Positions 1-7,562 are shown, numbered from the stretch's first letter. The stretch: DNA of 32,017 nucleotides from an uncultured Pseudomonadota bacterium (GCA_902793695.1 CADBEI010000029.1:1-32017); one strand, 5' to 3'. Notes: generated from the sequence alone by a model not told the origin. Translations and numbers: made by a program.

Positions 1-218
1 TACAGCAAACACTTTGCACGCAACGGCGGACAAAGTGCCGACGGCAAAGCCGTCTTGGGGCACGAAAGCGCACAAGTTTGCTTTCGTGACAGATGATTTT
101 TGCAAAACGCACCGACTTTTAAAGGCAAATAACGATAATTTTGCCTTTGTAACCATTTTTAAGCAAGCAATTTAAGGAGGACTTTAAGATGTTGAAACTT
201 ACTAAAACGGGTATCGGA
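1..218 (+). repeat. Adhesin-cassette leader repeat, copy 1
   Basis: This stretch matches positions 1018-1235 with only a handful of mismatches, at a constant offset of 1017 bases. It covers the end of a small open frame, a strong Shine-Dalgarno site (AAGGAGG) and the first ten codons of the following adhesin. Three perfect hairpins can be drawn in it: GACGGC/GCCGTC (40-54), CACGAAAGC/GCTTTCGTG (61-88) and AAAGGCAAA/TTTGCCTTT (121-148). Its left end lies outside the window. Confidence 0.9.
2..175 (+). CDS. 3' end of small leader ORF, copy 1 (partial)
   Basis: The frame is open from the window edge to TAA at 173-175 and encodes the same tail as the frame ending at 1192, including a twice-repeated FAFVT motif. 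In the downstream copy the likely start is the ATG at 1010, giving 60 residues, so only about three codons should be missing here. It stops 13 nt before the adhesin ATG at 189, with the Shine-Dalgarno site between them, so the two could be translationally coupled. No known family is recognised. Retention of the frame in both copies may simply reflect recent duplication. Confidence 0.45.
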   Translation, partial: TANTLHATADKVPTAKPSWGTKAHKFAFVTDDFCKTHRLLKANNDNFAFVTIFKQAI

Positions 219-773
219 TTGTTAACAAGATTATATCGGTCTGTCCTTCATAAATGCTGGGCAATAAACGTGGGAATATTCGCGCTAGGCGCAGTCGTCA
301 CGGTCAGTGATGCGGAAGCAGCTGCTGGTCCTGGTAATTGTGAAACATACGGCGGAACGTATACCAATGGTTTTTTTGATTCTAACAGTACTGTCGATTG
401 TTATTGGCGCAATAAGCCGGAAGGTTTGGATACCAAATTTATGTGTACCAGATATGGTTGTGGCTATTATACATATTCTGACATTCCAGCTGACGGACCT
501 TATGCCCCAGGAGATGCGGGTTATGGTACTGCCATTGCTGTCTCATACTCTACTTATAGTGCTGATAAATTATTTTCGGCGGAAAACTTTGAATCTTTGT
601 CACATGTATTTGATTTTCTGCAAATTAATAGTCAAAAAAGTGGAGGTTATGTATCATCTTTCGCTACTGCAACCGGCTCAAATGCTATTGCTATAGGACA
701 ATATGCAAAGGCTAACGGTGATAATTCAATAGCAATCGGTAGAAACGCCGTTGCCAGTTCAGCAAAATTGTGA
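189..773 (+). CDS. YadA-like trimeric autotransporter adhesin, N-terminal part (frameshifted)
   Basis: The 194-residue frame begins with a conserved stretch (MLKLTKTGIGLLTR) shared with the next adhesin. It is followed by a hydrophobic segment and an Ala-rich site (SDAEAAAG) that look like an extended signal peptide. The middle is Tyr/Gly/Ser-rich with several Cys. The end carries two YadA-head repeats (NAIAIGQYAKANG and NSIAIGRNAVASS). Reading then stops at TGA 771-773, where the stalk motif should begin. That motif (VNVANG, DAATVGQ) continues in the frame of 770-1192. Adding one A in the run at 764-767 would join them. The ATG at 189 has AAGGAGG about 9 nt upstream. No membrane anchor is present, so this is probably a decayed or silent cassette unless the shift is programmed or a sequencing error. 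Confidence 0.75.
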   Translation: MLKLTKTGIGLLTRLYRSVLHKCWAINVGIFALGAVVTVSDAEAAAGPGNCETYGGTYTNGFFDSNSTVDCYWRNKPEGLDTKFMCTRYGCGYYTYSDIPADGPYAPGDAGYGTAIAVSYSTYSADKLFSAENFESLSHVFDFLQINSQKSGGYVSSFATATGSNAIAIGQYAKANGDNSIAIGRNAVASSAKL

Positions 774-1192
774 ACGTTGCAAATGGCTCGGATGACCACG
801 ATGCAGCGACTGTTGGACAGGTTAAGACCTCCCTGAATAACTATTATACGAAGTACGGATTGGGCGGAAAAATATCCGCAGCCAATGATAACCATGACGC
901 CAACGATAATCTTTTAATGCCGACCTCTCGTGCGTCTGTGCGTGTGTTCGCACGAGGGGTGGCTCCTCAATTAGTCAACGACAATATAAACCACAAACAG
1001 GGTAGCATTATGAACAATACAGCAAACACTTTGAACGCAACGGCGGACAAAGTGCCGACGGCAAAGCCGTCTGGGGGCACGAAAGCGCACAAGTTTGCTT
1101 TCGTGACAGATGATTTTTGCAAAACAAACCGACTTTTAAAGGCAAATAACGATAATTTTGCCTTTGTAACCATTTTTAAGCAAGCAATTTAA
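770..1192 (+). CDS. Displaced stalk fragment of the YadA-like adhesin, running into a 60-residue leader ORF
   Basis: The first part of this 140-codon frame, opening with GTG, encodes a trimeric-autotransporter neck/stalk motif (NVANGSDDHDAATVGQ) and the segment LNNYYTKYGLGGKI. A similar segment (LNNYYTKFGFAGKI) recurs in the second adhesin. It is the natural continuation of the frame ending at 773. After about residue 45 the similarity to adhesins ends and no YadA beta-barrel anchor follows. From ATG 1010 the frame coincides with the 60-residue leader ORF that precedes the next cassette. AGGG stands about 8 nt before that ATG. The independent product is probably 1010-1192, with the rest a remnant. 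TAA at 1190-1192 lies 13 nt before the adhesin ATG at 1206. Confidence 0.5.
   Translation: MNVANGSDDHDAATVGQVKTSLNNYYTKYGLGGKISAANDNHDANDNLLMPTSRASVRVFARGVAPQLVNDNINHKQGSIMNNTANTLNATADKVPTAKPSGGTKAHKFAFVTDDFCKTNRLLKANNDNFAFVTIFKQAI
924..959. other. Strong inverted repeat between cassettes
   Basis: CCTCTCGTGCG (924-934) pairs with CGCACGAGGGG (949-959) over eleven positions, with one G-T wobble and a 14-nt loop. No T-run follows, so it is not a classical terminator. It lies where adhesin homology stops and the next leader begins, and may mark a cassette boundary. Confidence 0.6.
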
Positions 1193-1235
1193 GGAGGACT
1201 TTAAGATGTTAAAACTTACTAAAACGGGTATCGGA
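1018..1235 (+). repeat. Adhesin-cassette leader repeat, copy 2
   Basis: This is the second copy of the leader at 1-218, spaced 1017 bases away. The same three hairpins are kept, for example CACGAAAGC/GCTTTCGTG at 1078-1105. The similarity ends about ten codons inside the adhesin genes, where the two proteins start to differ. That is the pattern expected of a conserved expression and export module attached to variable passengers. Confidence 0.9.
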
Positions 1236-3638
1236 CTTTTAACCAGACAATATCGCAGTGTCCTCCATAAGTGTTGGATGATTAATGTCGGCGTGTGGGC
1301 GATGAACATTGCACAAAACGTCACGAATGCTTTGGGAAACATGGCAAACAACTTTATCGGAGCGATAAAGTTGCCGGCGGAGCCGTTTACCTCGCCGAGC
1401 GAGGGCACATTGAACGCGTTCAATGTGTCGGATGATTTCGCTGCAAATCATGTTTCGATTAGTCGTTTGTTGAAATATGGCTTGCTGAGCACAACGATTT
1501 TAGGAGCCGCAACCATGCCGAGTGAGGCGTTGGCAATAACGCCAGACGAGGTAATGGCGGAGATGAATAAATCTTCGGCGAAAACATTGGTAACATGGAC
1601 GTCGTATGCAACGAGCGGGACAGAAAGTTATAATAAAACGACCCATACCGGTGTACAGAAAATCAACGTAAATGGCACGGATTATTACTTTAGCTATACG
1701 TTTGACGCGGCGCACGCCGGCACGCAAGGTTCGCAAAATACACCGGCAAGCAATGCGTATTATGATGGTTTCTCATCTGCTGACGGTGGCGCTATATACA
1801 ATAGCGCTTCCGGTGTAATACTGGAAAATGATTATTTTGTGGGCAACAGCGCCACCGTCGGCGGGGCGATTTATAATAGCGCCAGCGGCACCATAGAGTC
1901 GTTGACGGGGGATTTCAGCGGCAACAGCGCCGGCCAATACGGTGGGGCGATTAATAACTACGGCACCATAGAGACGTTGACGGGGGATTTTAGCGGTAAC
2001 TACGCCGGACGAAACAGCGGGGCGATTGGAAATGGCGGCACCATAGAGACGTTGACGGGGGATTTCAGCGGCAACAGCGCCGGCCAACACGGTGGGGCGA
2101 TTTATAATAGCACCAACGGCACAATAGAAACGTTGACGGGGGATTTCAGCGGCAACAGCTCCAAAGATAACGGCGGGGCGATTTATAATAACAGTAGCGG
2201 CACTATAGAGACGTTGACAGGGGATTTCAGCGGCAACAGCTCCACCCGAAACAGCGGGGCGATTAGTAATAGCGGCACCATAGAGACGTTGACGGGGGAT
2301 TTCAGCGGCAACAGCGCTACCTTATCCGGCGGGGCGATTGGAAATGGCGGCGCCATAGAGACGTTGACGGGGGATTTCAGCGGCAACAGCGCCGGCCAAT
2401 ACGGCGGGGCGATTCATAATCAAGGCGGCATCATCGGCCTTCTTGCCAAGGATAAAAACATCAGTTTTTATAATAACACCGACCAAACTGGCTATAACGA
2501 TATTTATCAAAAAAATTCTGGTGACGGTAAATATATCTCCCTTGCGGCGGCAAGCGGCAGACAAATCAGCTTTGGCGGCACTATCGATGGTGATTCCGAT
2601 TATACTGACCACAATATCTTAAACATCAATCAAGGAAATAACTATGGTGGCGATTATATTTTCAATAACCAAGTACTTAATCATACTATCAATTTTGGTG
2701 CAATCGGCGCTCCTGAGCGCAAGGCGACAATAACCCTCGGCAAAATTAAGCAAACGAACAGCACCACCACTTACGGCGCAATTAAAAACAGTACGGTGAC
2801 CAACAACGCTGATATTCGCCTGAGTATGCAGAACGATTATGTGGGCGCCGAGCAGGTTAACAACATTACTAATTTGACGTTGAACCACGACCTCAGATTT
2901 GCCATTGACGCTAAATTGGGGTTGGATACCAGCGGCGATACGCCGGTTGAGGCGAACACCGCCGATATATTGGGCGCATCTGTAATTACCGATAACGGCA
3001 ACCATGTTGTTATTGATTCGATTAATGTGGTGGGTAAATACGGCGATTCCGGTAAAACTGCCACGATTAATATTGCTCCGGCTAACAGTAGTGTTTATAA
3101 ACTGGCGGAAAGCGGCGCTGATGTAATTAATATGATTGAGGGAAATAATTACTTTACGCAGGCGGAATATGACGCGGCAACCGGTAATTTAACCCTGAGC
3201 GATAAATTAATCAATCAATCCACGTTAGACACGGCTTTGAATAACTATTATACGAAGTTTGGATTTGCGGGTAAAATACGAAAAATAAAGAAACTGTCGT
3301 ATCATTACGAGGAGGCACAGAATAAAACACGTCATTACGAGGAGGCACAACGTGCCGACGTGGTAATCTCAATACCTCGCATTGCAACCTCGGGGCGGAA
3401 TAATACAGCCATATCATTAACCACGGCCGACGCACGGCGACGCATGAGATTCCTACGTCGCGGCATAACCGCTCCTCGGAATGACGGTATGTTCTTTACG
3501 GCCGACGCACAGCGACGCATGAGATTGCCACGCCCTGACGGGCTCGCAATGACGAGTATATTTTTCAGGCTCGCAATGACGCACTCTTTTTTTGCCGCCG
3601 CCAATAACAATGCAACTATAACGACAATCGCAGCATAA
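1206..3638 (+). CDS. Beta-helix repeat adhesin with in-frame palindromic insertion
   Basis: The 810-residue frame starts with the same extended leader as the 189 gene (MLKLTKTGIGLLTR) but has a longer linker before a second hydrophobic stretch and a likely signal cleavage site (PSEALA-ITPDE). Residues ~195-415 hold about nine near-identical ~20-25-residue repeats of the form GGAIYN..GTIETLTGDFSGNSA. These resemble the GGAI/FxxN repeats of chlamydial polymorphic outer-membrane proteins and other right-handed beta-helices. A less regular passenger follows, then LNNYYTKFGFAGKI. At about residue 696 the text becomes Arg-rich and repetitive because a REP-like element (3297-3590) is translated in frame. 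The frame ends with AAANNNATITTIAA. No autotransporter barrel is seen, so export and anchoring are unclear. Strong SD (AAGGAGG) before ATG 1206. Confidence 0.8.
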   Translation: MLKLTKTGIGLLTRQYRSVLHKCWMINVGVWAMNIAQNVTNALGNMANNFIGAIKLPAEPFTSPSEGTLNAFNVSDDFAANHVSISRLLKYGLLSTTILGAATMPSEALAITPDEVMAEMNKSSAKTLVTWTSYATSGTESYNKTTHTGVQKINVNGTDYYFSYTFDAAHAGTQGSQNTPASNAYYDGFSSADGGAIYNSASGVILENDYFVGNSATVGGAIYNSASGTIESLTGDFSGNSAGQYGGAINNYGTIETLTGDFSGNYAGRNSGAIGNGGTIETLTGDFSGNSAGQHGGAIYNSTNGTIETLTGDFSGNSSKDNGGAIYNNSSGTIETLTGDFSGNSSTRNSGAISNSGTIETLTGDFSGNSATLSGGAIGNGGAIETLTGDFSGNSAGQYGGAIHNQGGIIGLLAKDKNISFYNNTDQTGYNDIYQKNSGDGKYISLAAASGRQISFGGTIDGDSDYTDHNILNINQGNNYGGDYIFNNQVLNHTINFGAIGAPERKATITLGKIKQTNSTTTYGAIKNSTVTNNADIRLSMQNDYVGAEQVNNITNLTLNHDLRFAIDAKLGLDTSGDTPVEANTADILGASVITDNGNHVVIDSINVVGKYGDSGKTATINIAPANSSVYKLAESGADVINMIEGNNYFTQAEYDAATGNLTLSDKLINQSTLDTALNNYYTKFGFAGKIRKIKKLSYHYEEAQNKTRHYEEAQRADVVISIPRIATSGRNNTAISLTTADARRRMRFLRRGITAPRNDGMFFTADAQRRMRLPRPDGLAMTSIFFRLAMTHSFFAAANNNATITTIAA
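1859..2421 (+). repeat. Tandem DNA repeats encoding the beta-helix
   Basis: Units of roughly 57-72 bp share the core TTGACGGGGGATTTCAGCGG followed by CAACAGC, then a GGGGCGATT box. About nine copies occur and several are almost identical at DNA level, including synonymous sites. This implies recent expansion or homogenisation and makes the copy number prone to slippage or recombination. It is also a region where short-read assembly can collapse. Confidence 0.85.
3297..3590. repeat. REP/BIME-like palindromic repeat cluster inside the adhesin ORF
   Basis: Left arms of the type GTCATTACGAGGAGGCACA occur at about 3331. Opposing arms that begin GAGATT and end in GGAATGACG or CGCAATGACG occur at 3446-3486 and 3521-3554, with another arm end near 3567-3581. 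A sub-repeat with the core GCGACGCATGAGATT appears twice (ending near 3451 and 3526). This arm pair is a widespread bacterial intergenic palindrome. Here it carries no stop in the adhesin frame and adds about 100 residues. Flanks match cassette 1 text (GGKI before, AAN after), which marks it as an insertion. Confidence 0.75.
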
Positions 3639-3671
3639 GGAGGATAAAATATTAAAACTTACTAAAACCGG
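3637..3671 (+). repeat. Truncated third copy of the cassette leader
   Basis: AAGGAGGATAAAAT is followed by TTAAAACTTACTAAAAC, the latter identical to the start of the adhesin gene at 1209-1225, but the ATG is lost (ATATT instead). Homology ends at about 3671, inside the last codons of hydG on the other strand. It is the right boundary of the cassette array and a remnant without a coding sequence. Confidence 0.75.
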
Positions 3672-5092
3672 AAATCTCTGCCCTTACCGTCTTTAATCAT
3701 TTCCAGCCACTTATTGGTCGTAGCCTGTGTTTGCGGCGCCAAAGTCGCCACCTCGCGGGCAATCAGTTCCTCGCCTATTTTTCTGGTCTCCGGCGATGCA
3801 TAGTCGGTCAGATATTCCTGCAAGGTCAGCAATGCATTCGGATGACAACAGTTGTGAATCTGCTTGTTTTTGCACAATTCCATAAATCTGTCGCCGGTAC
3901 GCCCTGCCCGATAGCAAGCGGTGCAAAAACTCGGAATGTAGCCCATTTCAAGCAGCCAATAAATAACTTCATCAAGCGTACGGTTGTCAATAACGTCAAA
4001 TTGCGCCGAGTTCGGCTCCTCTTTTTCCGGATGGCTGTATCCGCCGACCGAAGTCTTGGAACCGCCGGAAAGTTGCGAAATCCCCAGTTGCAACACCCTC
4101 TCCCGCGTTTTTTTGCTCTCGCGGGTGGAGATAATCATCCCCGTGTACGGCACCGCAATCCGCAAACAAGCCACGATTTTTGAGAAAATATCGTCGTTGA
4201 TGCAATCCTTAAAATCATCTGTATCAATATCGTCGGCCGGACGCAGACGCGGCACGCTGATGGTATGCGGCCCCACACCGTGTACCGCCTCCAAATGCTC
4301 GGCATGCATTAACAAACCGGCAAACTCGTAGCGATAGGTCGAAAGCCCGAACAACACGCCGATACCAACATCGTCAATCCCGCCTTCCATTGCTCTGTCC
4401 ATCGCCTCGGTATGCCATGCGTAATTATGCTTCGGCCCCGCCGGATGCAGCGTTTCGTACGATTGACGATTATAGGTTTCCTGAAACAGAATATAAGTAC
4501 CGATGCCGGCATCCTTGAGTTTTTTATAATTTTCGACCGTGGTGGCGGCAATATTAACGTTTACGCGGCGGATTGCCCCGTTTTTATGCTTAATTGAATA
4601 AATGGTTTTCAGACTCTCCAACACATATTCAATCGGATTATTGACCGGATCTTCTCCCAACTCGATGGCCAGCCGCTTATGCCCCATATCTTGTAAGGCA
4701 ATCACTTCTTCGCGGATTTCGTCCTGCGTCATTTTTTTGCGGAAAATATGCTTGTTTTTGATATGATACGGGCAATAAACACAGCTGTTGACGCAATAAT
4801 TGGAAAGATACAGCGGCGCAAACAACACCATCCGATTGCCGTAATAATTGAGCTTTATTTGCTTGGCCAGCGCAAAAATTTGCTCGTTGATTTCCGGAAT
4901 TTCGCATGCCAACAACACCGACGCTTCACGATGCGTCAAACCTTTTTCAAGCTGCGCTTTTTCCATAATTTTTTCAATAACTTCGCGATTGTTTTTATTT
5001 TCGTCGGCATATTTTAAGCTTTCCAAAATCTCGTCATTACTGATAAATTCATCGGCTTTGAGTGATTTCGGATTATATATTGTCTGCGTCAT
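3662..5092 (-). CDS. hydG: [FeFe]-hydrogenase maturase HydG (radical SAM tyrosine lyase)
   Basis: HydG cleaves tyrosine to p-cresol and makes the CO/CN- ligands (as an Fe(CO)2CN-cysteine synthon) for the H-cluster of [FeFe] hydrogenase, together with HydE and HydF. The 476-residue protein has the radical-SAM motif CVNSCVYC (C100, C104, C107). It also has the HydG-specific C-terminal cluster site CxxCx22C (C390, C393, C416), which separates it from ThiH. Length and the RDFRF-type ending fit the family. ATG 5092 is preceded by AAGGAAAA. It lies 15 nt downstream of the 5108-5755 gene and probably shares its promoter. hydE, hydF and the hydrogenase are not in the window. The last codons overlap the cassette-leader remnant, so the 3' end may have been reshaped by recombination. 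Its presence points to fermentative, anaerobic hydrogen metabolism. Confidence 0.95.
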   Translation of the reverse strand: MTQTIYNPKSLKADEFISNDEILESLKYADENKNNREVIEKIMEKAQLEKGLTHREASVLLACEIPEINEQIFALAKQIKLNYYGNRMVLFAPLYLSNYCVNSCVYCPYHIKNKHIFRKKMTQDEIREEVIALQDMGHKRLAIELGEDPVNNPIEYVLESLKTIYSIKHKNGAIRRVNVNIAATTVENYKKLKDAGIGTYILFQETYNRQSYETLHPAGPKHNYAWHTEAMDRAMEGGIDDVGIGVLFGLSTYRYEFAGLLMHAEHLEAVHGVGPHTISVPRLRPADDIDTDDFKDCINDDIFSKIVACLRIAVPYTGMIISTRESKKTRERVLQLGISQLSGGSKTSVGGYSHPEKEEPNSAQFDVIDNRTLDEVIYWLLEMGYIPSFCTACYRAGRTGDRFMELCKNKQIHNCCHPNALLTLQEYLTDYASPETRKIGEELIAREVATLAPQTQATTNKWLEMIKDGKGRDFRF

Positions 5093-5107
5093 TTTTCCTT
5101 CTTCTTC

Positions 5108-5755
5108 CTATTTATCATTATCCATATTTTTCAAAAACTTATCCATATCAACTTCATCATATTCTTTAAGTTTATTTTCCGGATTTTCCTGCATAATTTC
5201 CAAGTCGGATATAGCGGCAAATTCGTCATCAAAATTGCCGCTCGGAGCCACTTTTTCATCTTCGGATACAATCACCTCCGCCTCAGCCTTTTTCACACCG
5301 GCAAAATTCGGCTCAGGCTTTTCTTTGGCGGTTTCGCGGCGAATAAATTTTTCTTCCAACTCATCAAGTCGAGCATTCAGATTTTCCATCGCCAGATTTA
5401 GTGTGGTGGTATTTTTGGCATTTGCCGCCACCAGTTTTTCCAACACCGCCGCTACTTCATCGGCATTGGCAAGCGGTGCCGCCGGAGCAGCCATTTGTTG
5501 CACCAATTCTTCCTCTTTATGTACATCTTCGATATATGCGTCAAGTGGCGATTTTTGCGCCTTACGCACCATACTCCAACCCCATATATAAACGAAAAAA
5601 CACATAAAAAACGCCGTCAGCAATAAGCCGAGCGCCCAACCGGCAGCCGCGGACGAACCGTTCAAAAAAGCAAAATACAAATAATTTGCCAACAACCCGA
5701 ACAGCAACAGCGCTGCCGAAATCCTTATCCATGCTAAAATAAACCTCATCGGCAT
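5108..5755 (-). CDS. Membrane protein with two N-terminal helices and a coiled, acidic cytoplasmic tail
   Basis: No family is recognised. The 215-residue protein has two hydrophobic helices (about residues 5-28 and 37-60) separated by a short loop. A basic stretch (MVRKAQK) follows, which suggests the tail is cytoplasmic. Residues ~75-140 are Ala/Glu/Leu-rich and helix-prone (VAAVLEKLVAANAKN...LDELEEKF), and the rest is acidic. It is the first gene of a probable two-gene operon with hydG, but nothing in it links it to hydrogenase maturation. Two starts compete: ATG 5755, and ATG 5749, which is better spaced (8 nt) from the AGGAG site. Confidence 0.7.
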   Translation of the reverse strand: MPMRFILAWIRISAALLLFGLLANYLYFAFLNGSSAAAGWALGLLLTAFFMCFFVYIWGWSMVRKAQKSPLDAYIEDVHKEEELVQQMAAPAAPLANADEVAAVLEKLVAANAKNTTTLNLAMENLNARLDELEEKFIRRETAKEKPEPNFAGVKKAEAEVIVSEDEKVAPSGNFDDEFAAISDLEIMQENPENKLKEYDEVDMDKFLKNMDNDK

Positions 5756-5781
5756 ATCTCCTCCGGTTCAATATACCAGTT

Positions 5782-5809
5782 ACTATATGCCGATTTTTAT
5801 AAATTGCAA
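5782..5809 (-). promoter_or_regulatory. Sigma70-type promoter of the membrane-protein-hydG operon
   Basis: On the minus strand TTGCAA (5809-5804) and TATAGT (5787-5782) are separated by 16 bp. Transcription would start near 5775, about 20 nt before the start codon. Confidence 0.6.
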
Positions 5810-5830
5810 CCGTTGTCTTGCGTTATCCGC

Positions 5831-7417
5831 TTAAAAACTTTGTTCGCGCGTTTTGTGCAACACTATTTGCGGAAAATCTTCGCCGACTTTGCCTAAATGC
5901 CAAGCGTTGCGCGCCAAAAACACCTTTGCGCCGTCATAATCTTCAGCCAAATTAAGCATATTGGTACGATAGAATTTTTCCAAAACCTCTTTATCGTCAC
6001 AAGTTATCCAACGCGCCGTATAATATTGCGTCGGCTCAAACACCGCGTCCACGTTGAACTCGGTACGCAATCTGTCGGCAATCACTTCAAATTGCAACAC
6101 ACCGACCACGCCGACGATATATTCCGCGCCCGACATCGGCTTAAAGATACTGGCACCGCCCTCCTCGGCAATTTGTTGCAGAGCATTGGCCAAGTGCTTG
6201 GATTTGAGCGGATCTTTGGCGTGTACCGATTGCAATAATTCCGGCGCAAAACTCGGAATTCCGGTATAGTGAATTTTTTCGCCTTCGGTCAAAGTGTCGC
6301 CGATTCTGAGCTGTCCGTGGTTCGGAATACCGATAATATCGCCGGCATAGGCATCTTCGGTCAGTTCGCGTTCCTGCGCCAAAAACATTACCGGCGTGGC
6401 GATTTTCACTTCTTTGCCGGTACGAATTTGCAACAGGCTCATGCCGCGTTTGAAATGTCCGGAACAAATACGCATAAAGGCTATTCTGTCGCGATGTTTC
6501 GGGTCCATATTGGCCTGAATTTTAAAAATAAAGCCCGTTACTTTCGGCTCATCGGCATTGACAATGCGCTCGGCACTCGGTTGCGGCCGCGGCAAAGGGG
6601 CAAATTTACACAATCCCTGCAACACTTCGCGCACACCGAAATTGTTGACGGCACTACCGAAAAACACCGGTGTCAGCGAGCCGGAAAGATAAGCTTCCAA
6701 ATCAAATGCCGGACACAACTCCCGCACCATTTCCACATCTTCGCGCAACTTGGCAACCGCGTGCGCCGGCAACAGCTTATCGAGCTTTTCGTCATCAAGC
6801 CCGTTGCAGGTTTCAATCGTATCATTAATCTGTGATTTATCTCCGGTTTTGTTCATCAAAATCAGACGATCGTTAATCAAGTCGTAGCAGCCGAGAAAAT
6901 CTTTGCCGCTGCCGATAGGCCAACTGGCCGGAGTAACTTCAAGCGCCAGTGTATTTTCAATATCATCGAGCAATTCGAACGGGTCCAAACCCTCGCGGTC
7001 AAGCTTGTTGATAAAAGTCATAATCGGAATATTGCGCAAACGGCAGACTTCAAACAGCTTTTTGGTCTGGGTTTCGATACCTTTGGCGGAATCAAGCACC
7101 ATCACTGCCGAATCAACCGCAGTCAGCACCCGATAGGTATCTTCCGAAAAGTCCTCGTGTCCCGGCGTATCCAACAAATTGAAAGTGATGTTGTCATAAT
7201 CAAAATTCATCACCGACGAAGCCACGGAAATACCGCGTTCTTGCTCCACTTTCATCCAGTCGGAACGTGCCTTGCGATTTTCCCCGCGTGCTTTTACCGC
7301 TCCGGCCTGTTGAATGGCACCGCCGAACAGCAACAATTTTTCGGTCAATGTCGTCTTACCGGCATCCGGGTGTGAAATAATCGCAAAAGTCTTGCGCGGA
7401 TTGATTTTCTCTGTCAT
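5831..7417 (-). CDS. prfC: Peptide chain release factor 3 (RF3 GTPase)
   Basis: RF3 is a translational GTPase that removes RF1/RF2 from the ribosome after peptide release and takes part in post-peptidyl-transfer quality control. The 528 residues match the usual length. Visible G-domain motifs are the P-loop SHPDAGKTT (residues 15-23), the switch region with QERGISV, DTPGHEDF (G3), NKLDREGLDP (G4) and the RF3-typical ENTLALEVTPASWPIG. The downstream region has the RF3 domain II/III text (GAEYIVGVVGVLQFEV). ATG 7417 follows GAGGAT at good spacing. It has its own promoter and is separated from the hydG operon, so it is probably monocistronic. Confidence 0.97.
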   Translation of the reverse strand: MTEKINPRKTFAIISHPDAGKTTLTEKLLLFGGAIQQAGAVKARGENRKARSDWMKVEQERGISVASSVMNFDYDNITFNLLDTPGHEDFSEDTYRVLTAVDSAVMVLDSAKGIETQTKKLFEVCRLRNIPIMTFINKLDREGLDPFELLDDIENTLALEVTPASWPIGSGKDFLGCYDLINDRLILMNKTGDKSQINDTIETCNGLDDEKLDKLLPAHAVAKLREDVEMVRELCPAFDLEAYLSGSLTPVFFGSAVNNFGVREVLQGLCKFAPLPRPQPSAERIVNADEPKVTGFIFKIQANMDPKHRDRIAFMRICSGHFKRGMSLLQIRTGKEVKIATPVMFLAQERELTEDAYAGDIIGIPNHGQLRIGDTLTEGEKIHYTGIPSFAPELLQSVHAKDPLKSKHLANALQQIAEEGGASIFKPMSGAEYIVGVVGVLQFEVIADRLRTEFNVDAVFEPTQYYTARWITCDDKEVLEKFYRTNMLNLAEDYDGAKVFLARNAWHLGKVGEDFPQIVLHKTREQSF

Positions 7418-7449
7418 TTTATCCTCGTATGGTTGATTAATATGCCTGT

Positions 7450-7477
7450 TTTATAGCCGTTTTTTTTGAATTTGCAA
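7450..7477 (-). promoter_or_regulatory. Promoter of prfC
   Basis: On the minus strand TTGCAA (7477-7472) is followed after 16 bp by TATAAA (7455-7450). The spacer contains a run of eight A. The predicted start is about 25-30 nt before the prfC ATG. Confidence 0.55.
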
Positions 7478-7562
7478 CACATTTTTATGTGTAGAGCATA
7501 CTTTTTTGCTTGATTTATCGTTATAAATATGCTTAACTGCCGGCTGAAGCCAGAAATTCCGT

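Noticed and set aside
1859..2421. CRISPR array
   Set aside because: The repeats are coding, vary in spacing, and translate into a regular beta-helix motif; there are no unique spacers or cas genes.
1773..2612. Repetitive minus-strand ORFs with RQRLYGA motifs
   Set aside because: They are antisense translations of the tandem beta-helix repeats.
3662..5092. ThiH (2-iminoacetate synthase)
   Set aside because: The related radical-SAM fold is shared, but the C-terminal CxxCx22C cluster site is specific to HydG, and no thiamin genes are nearby.
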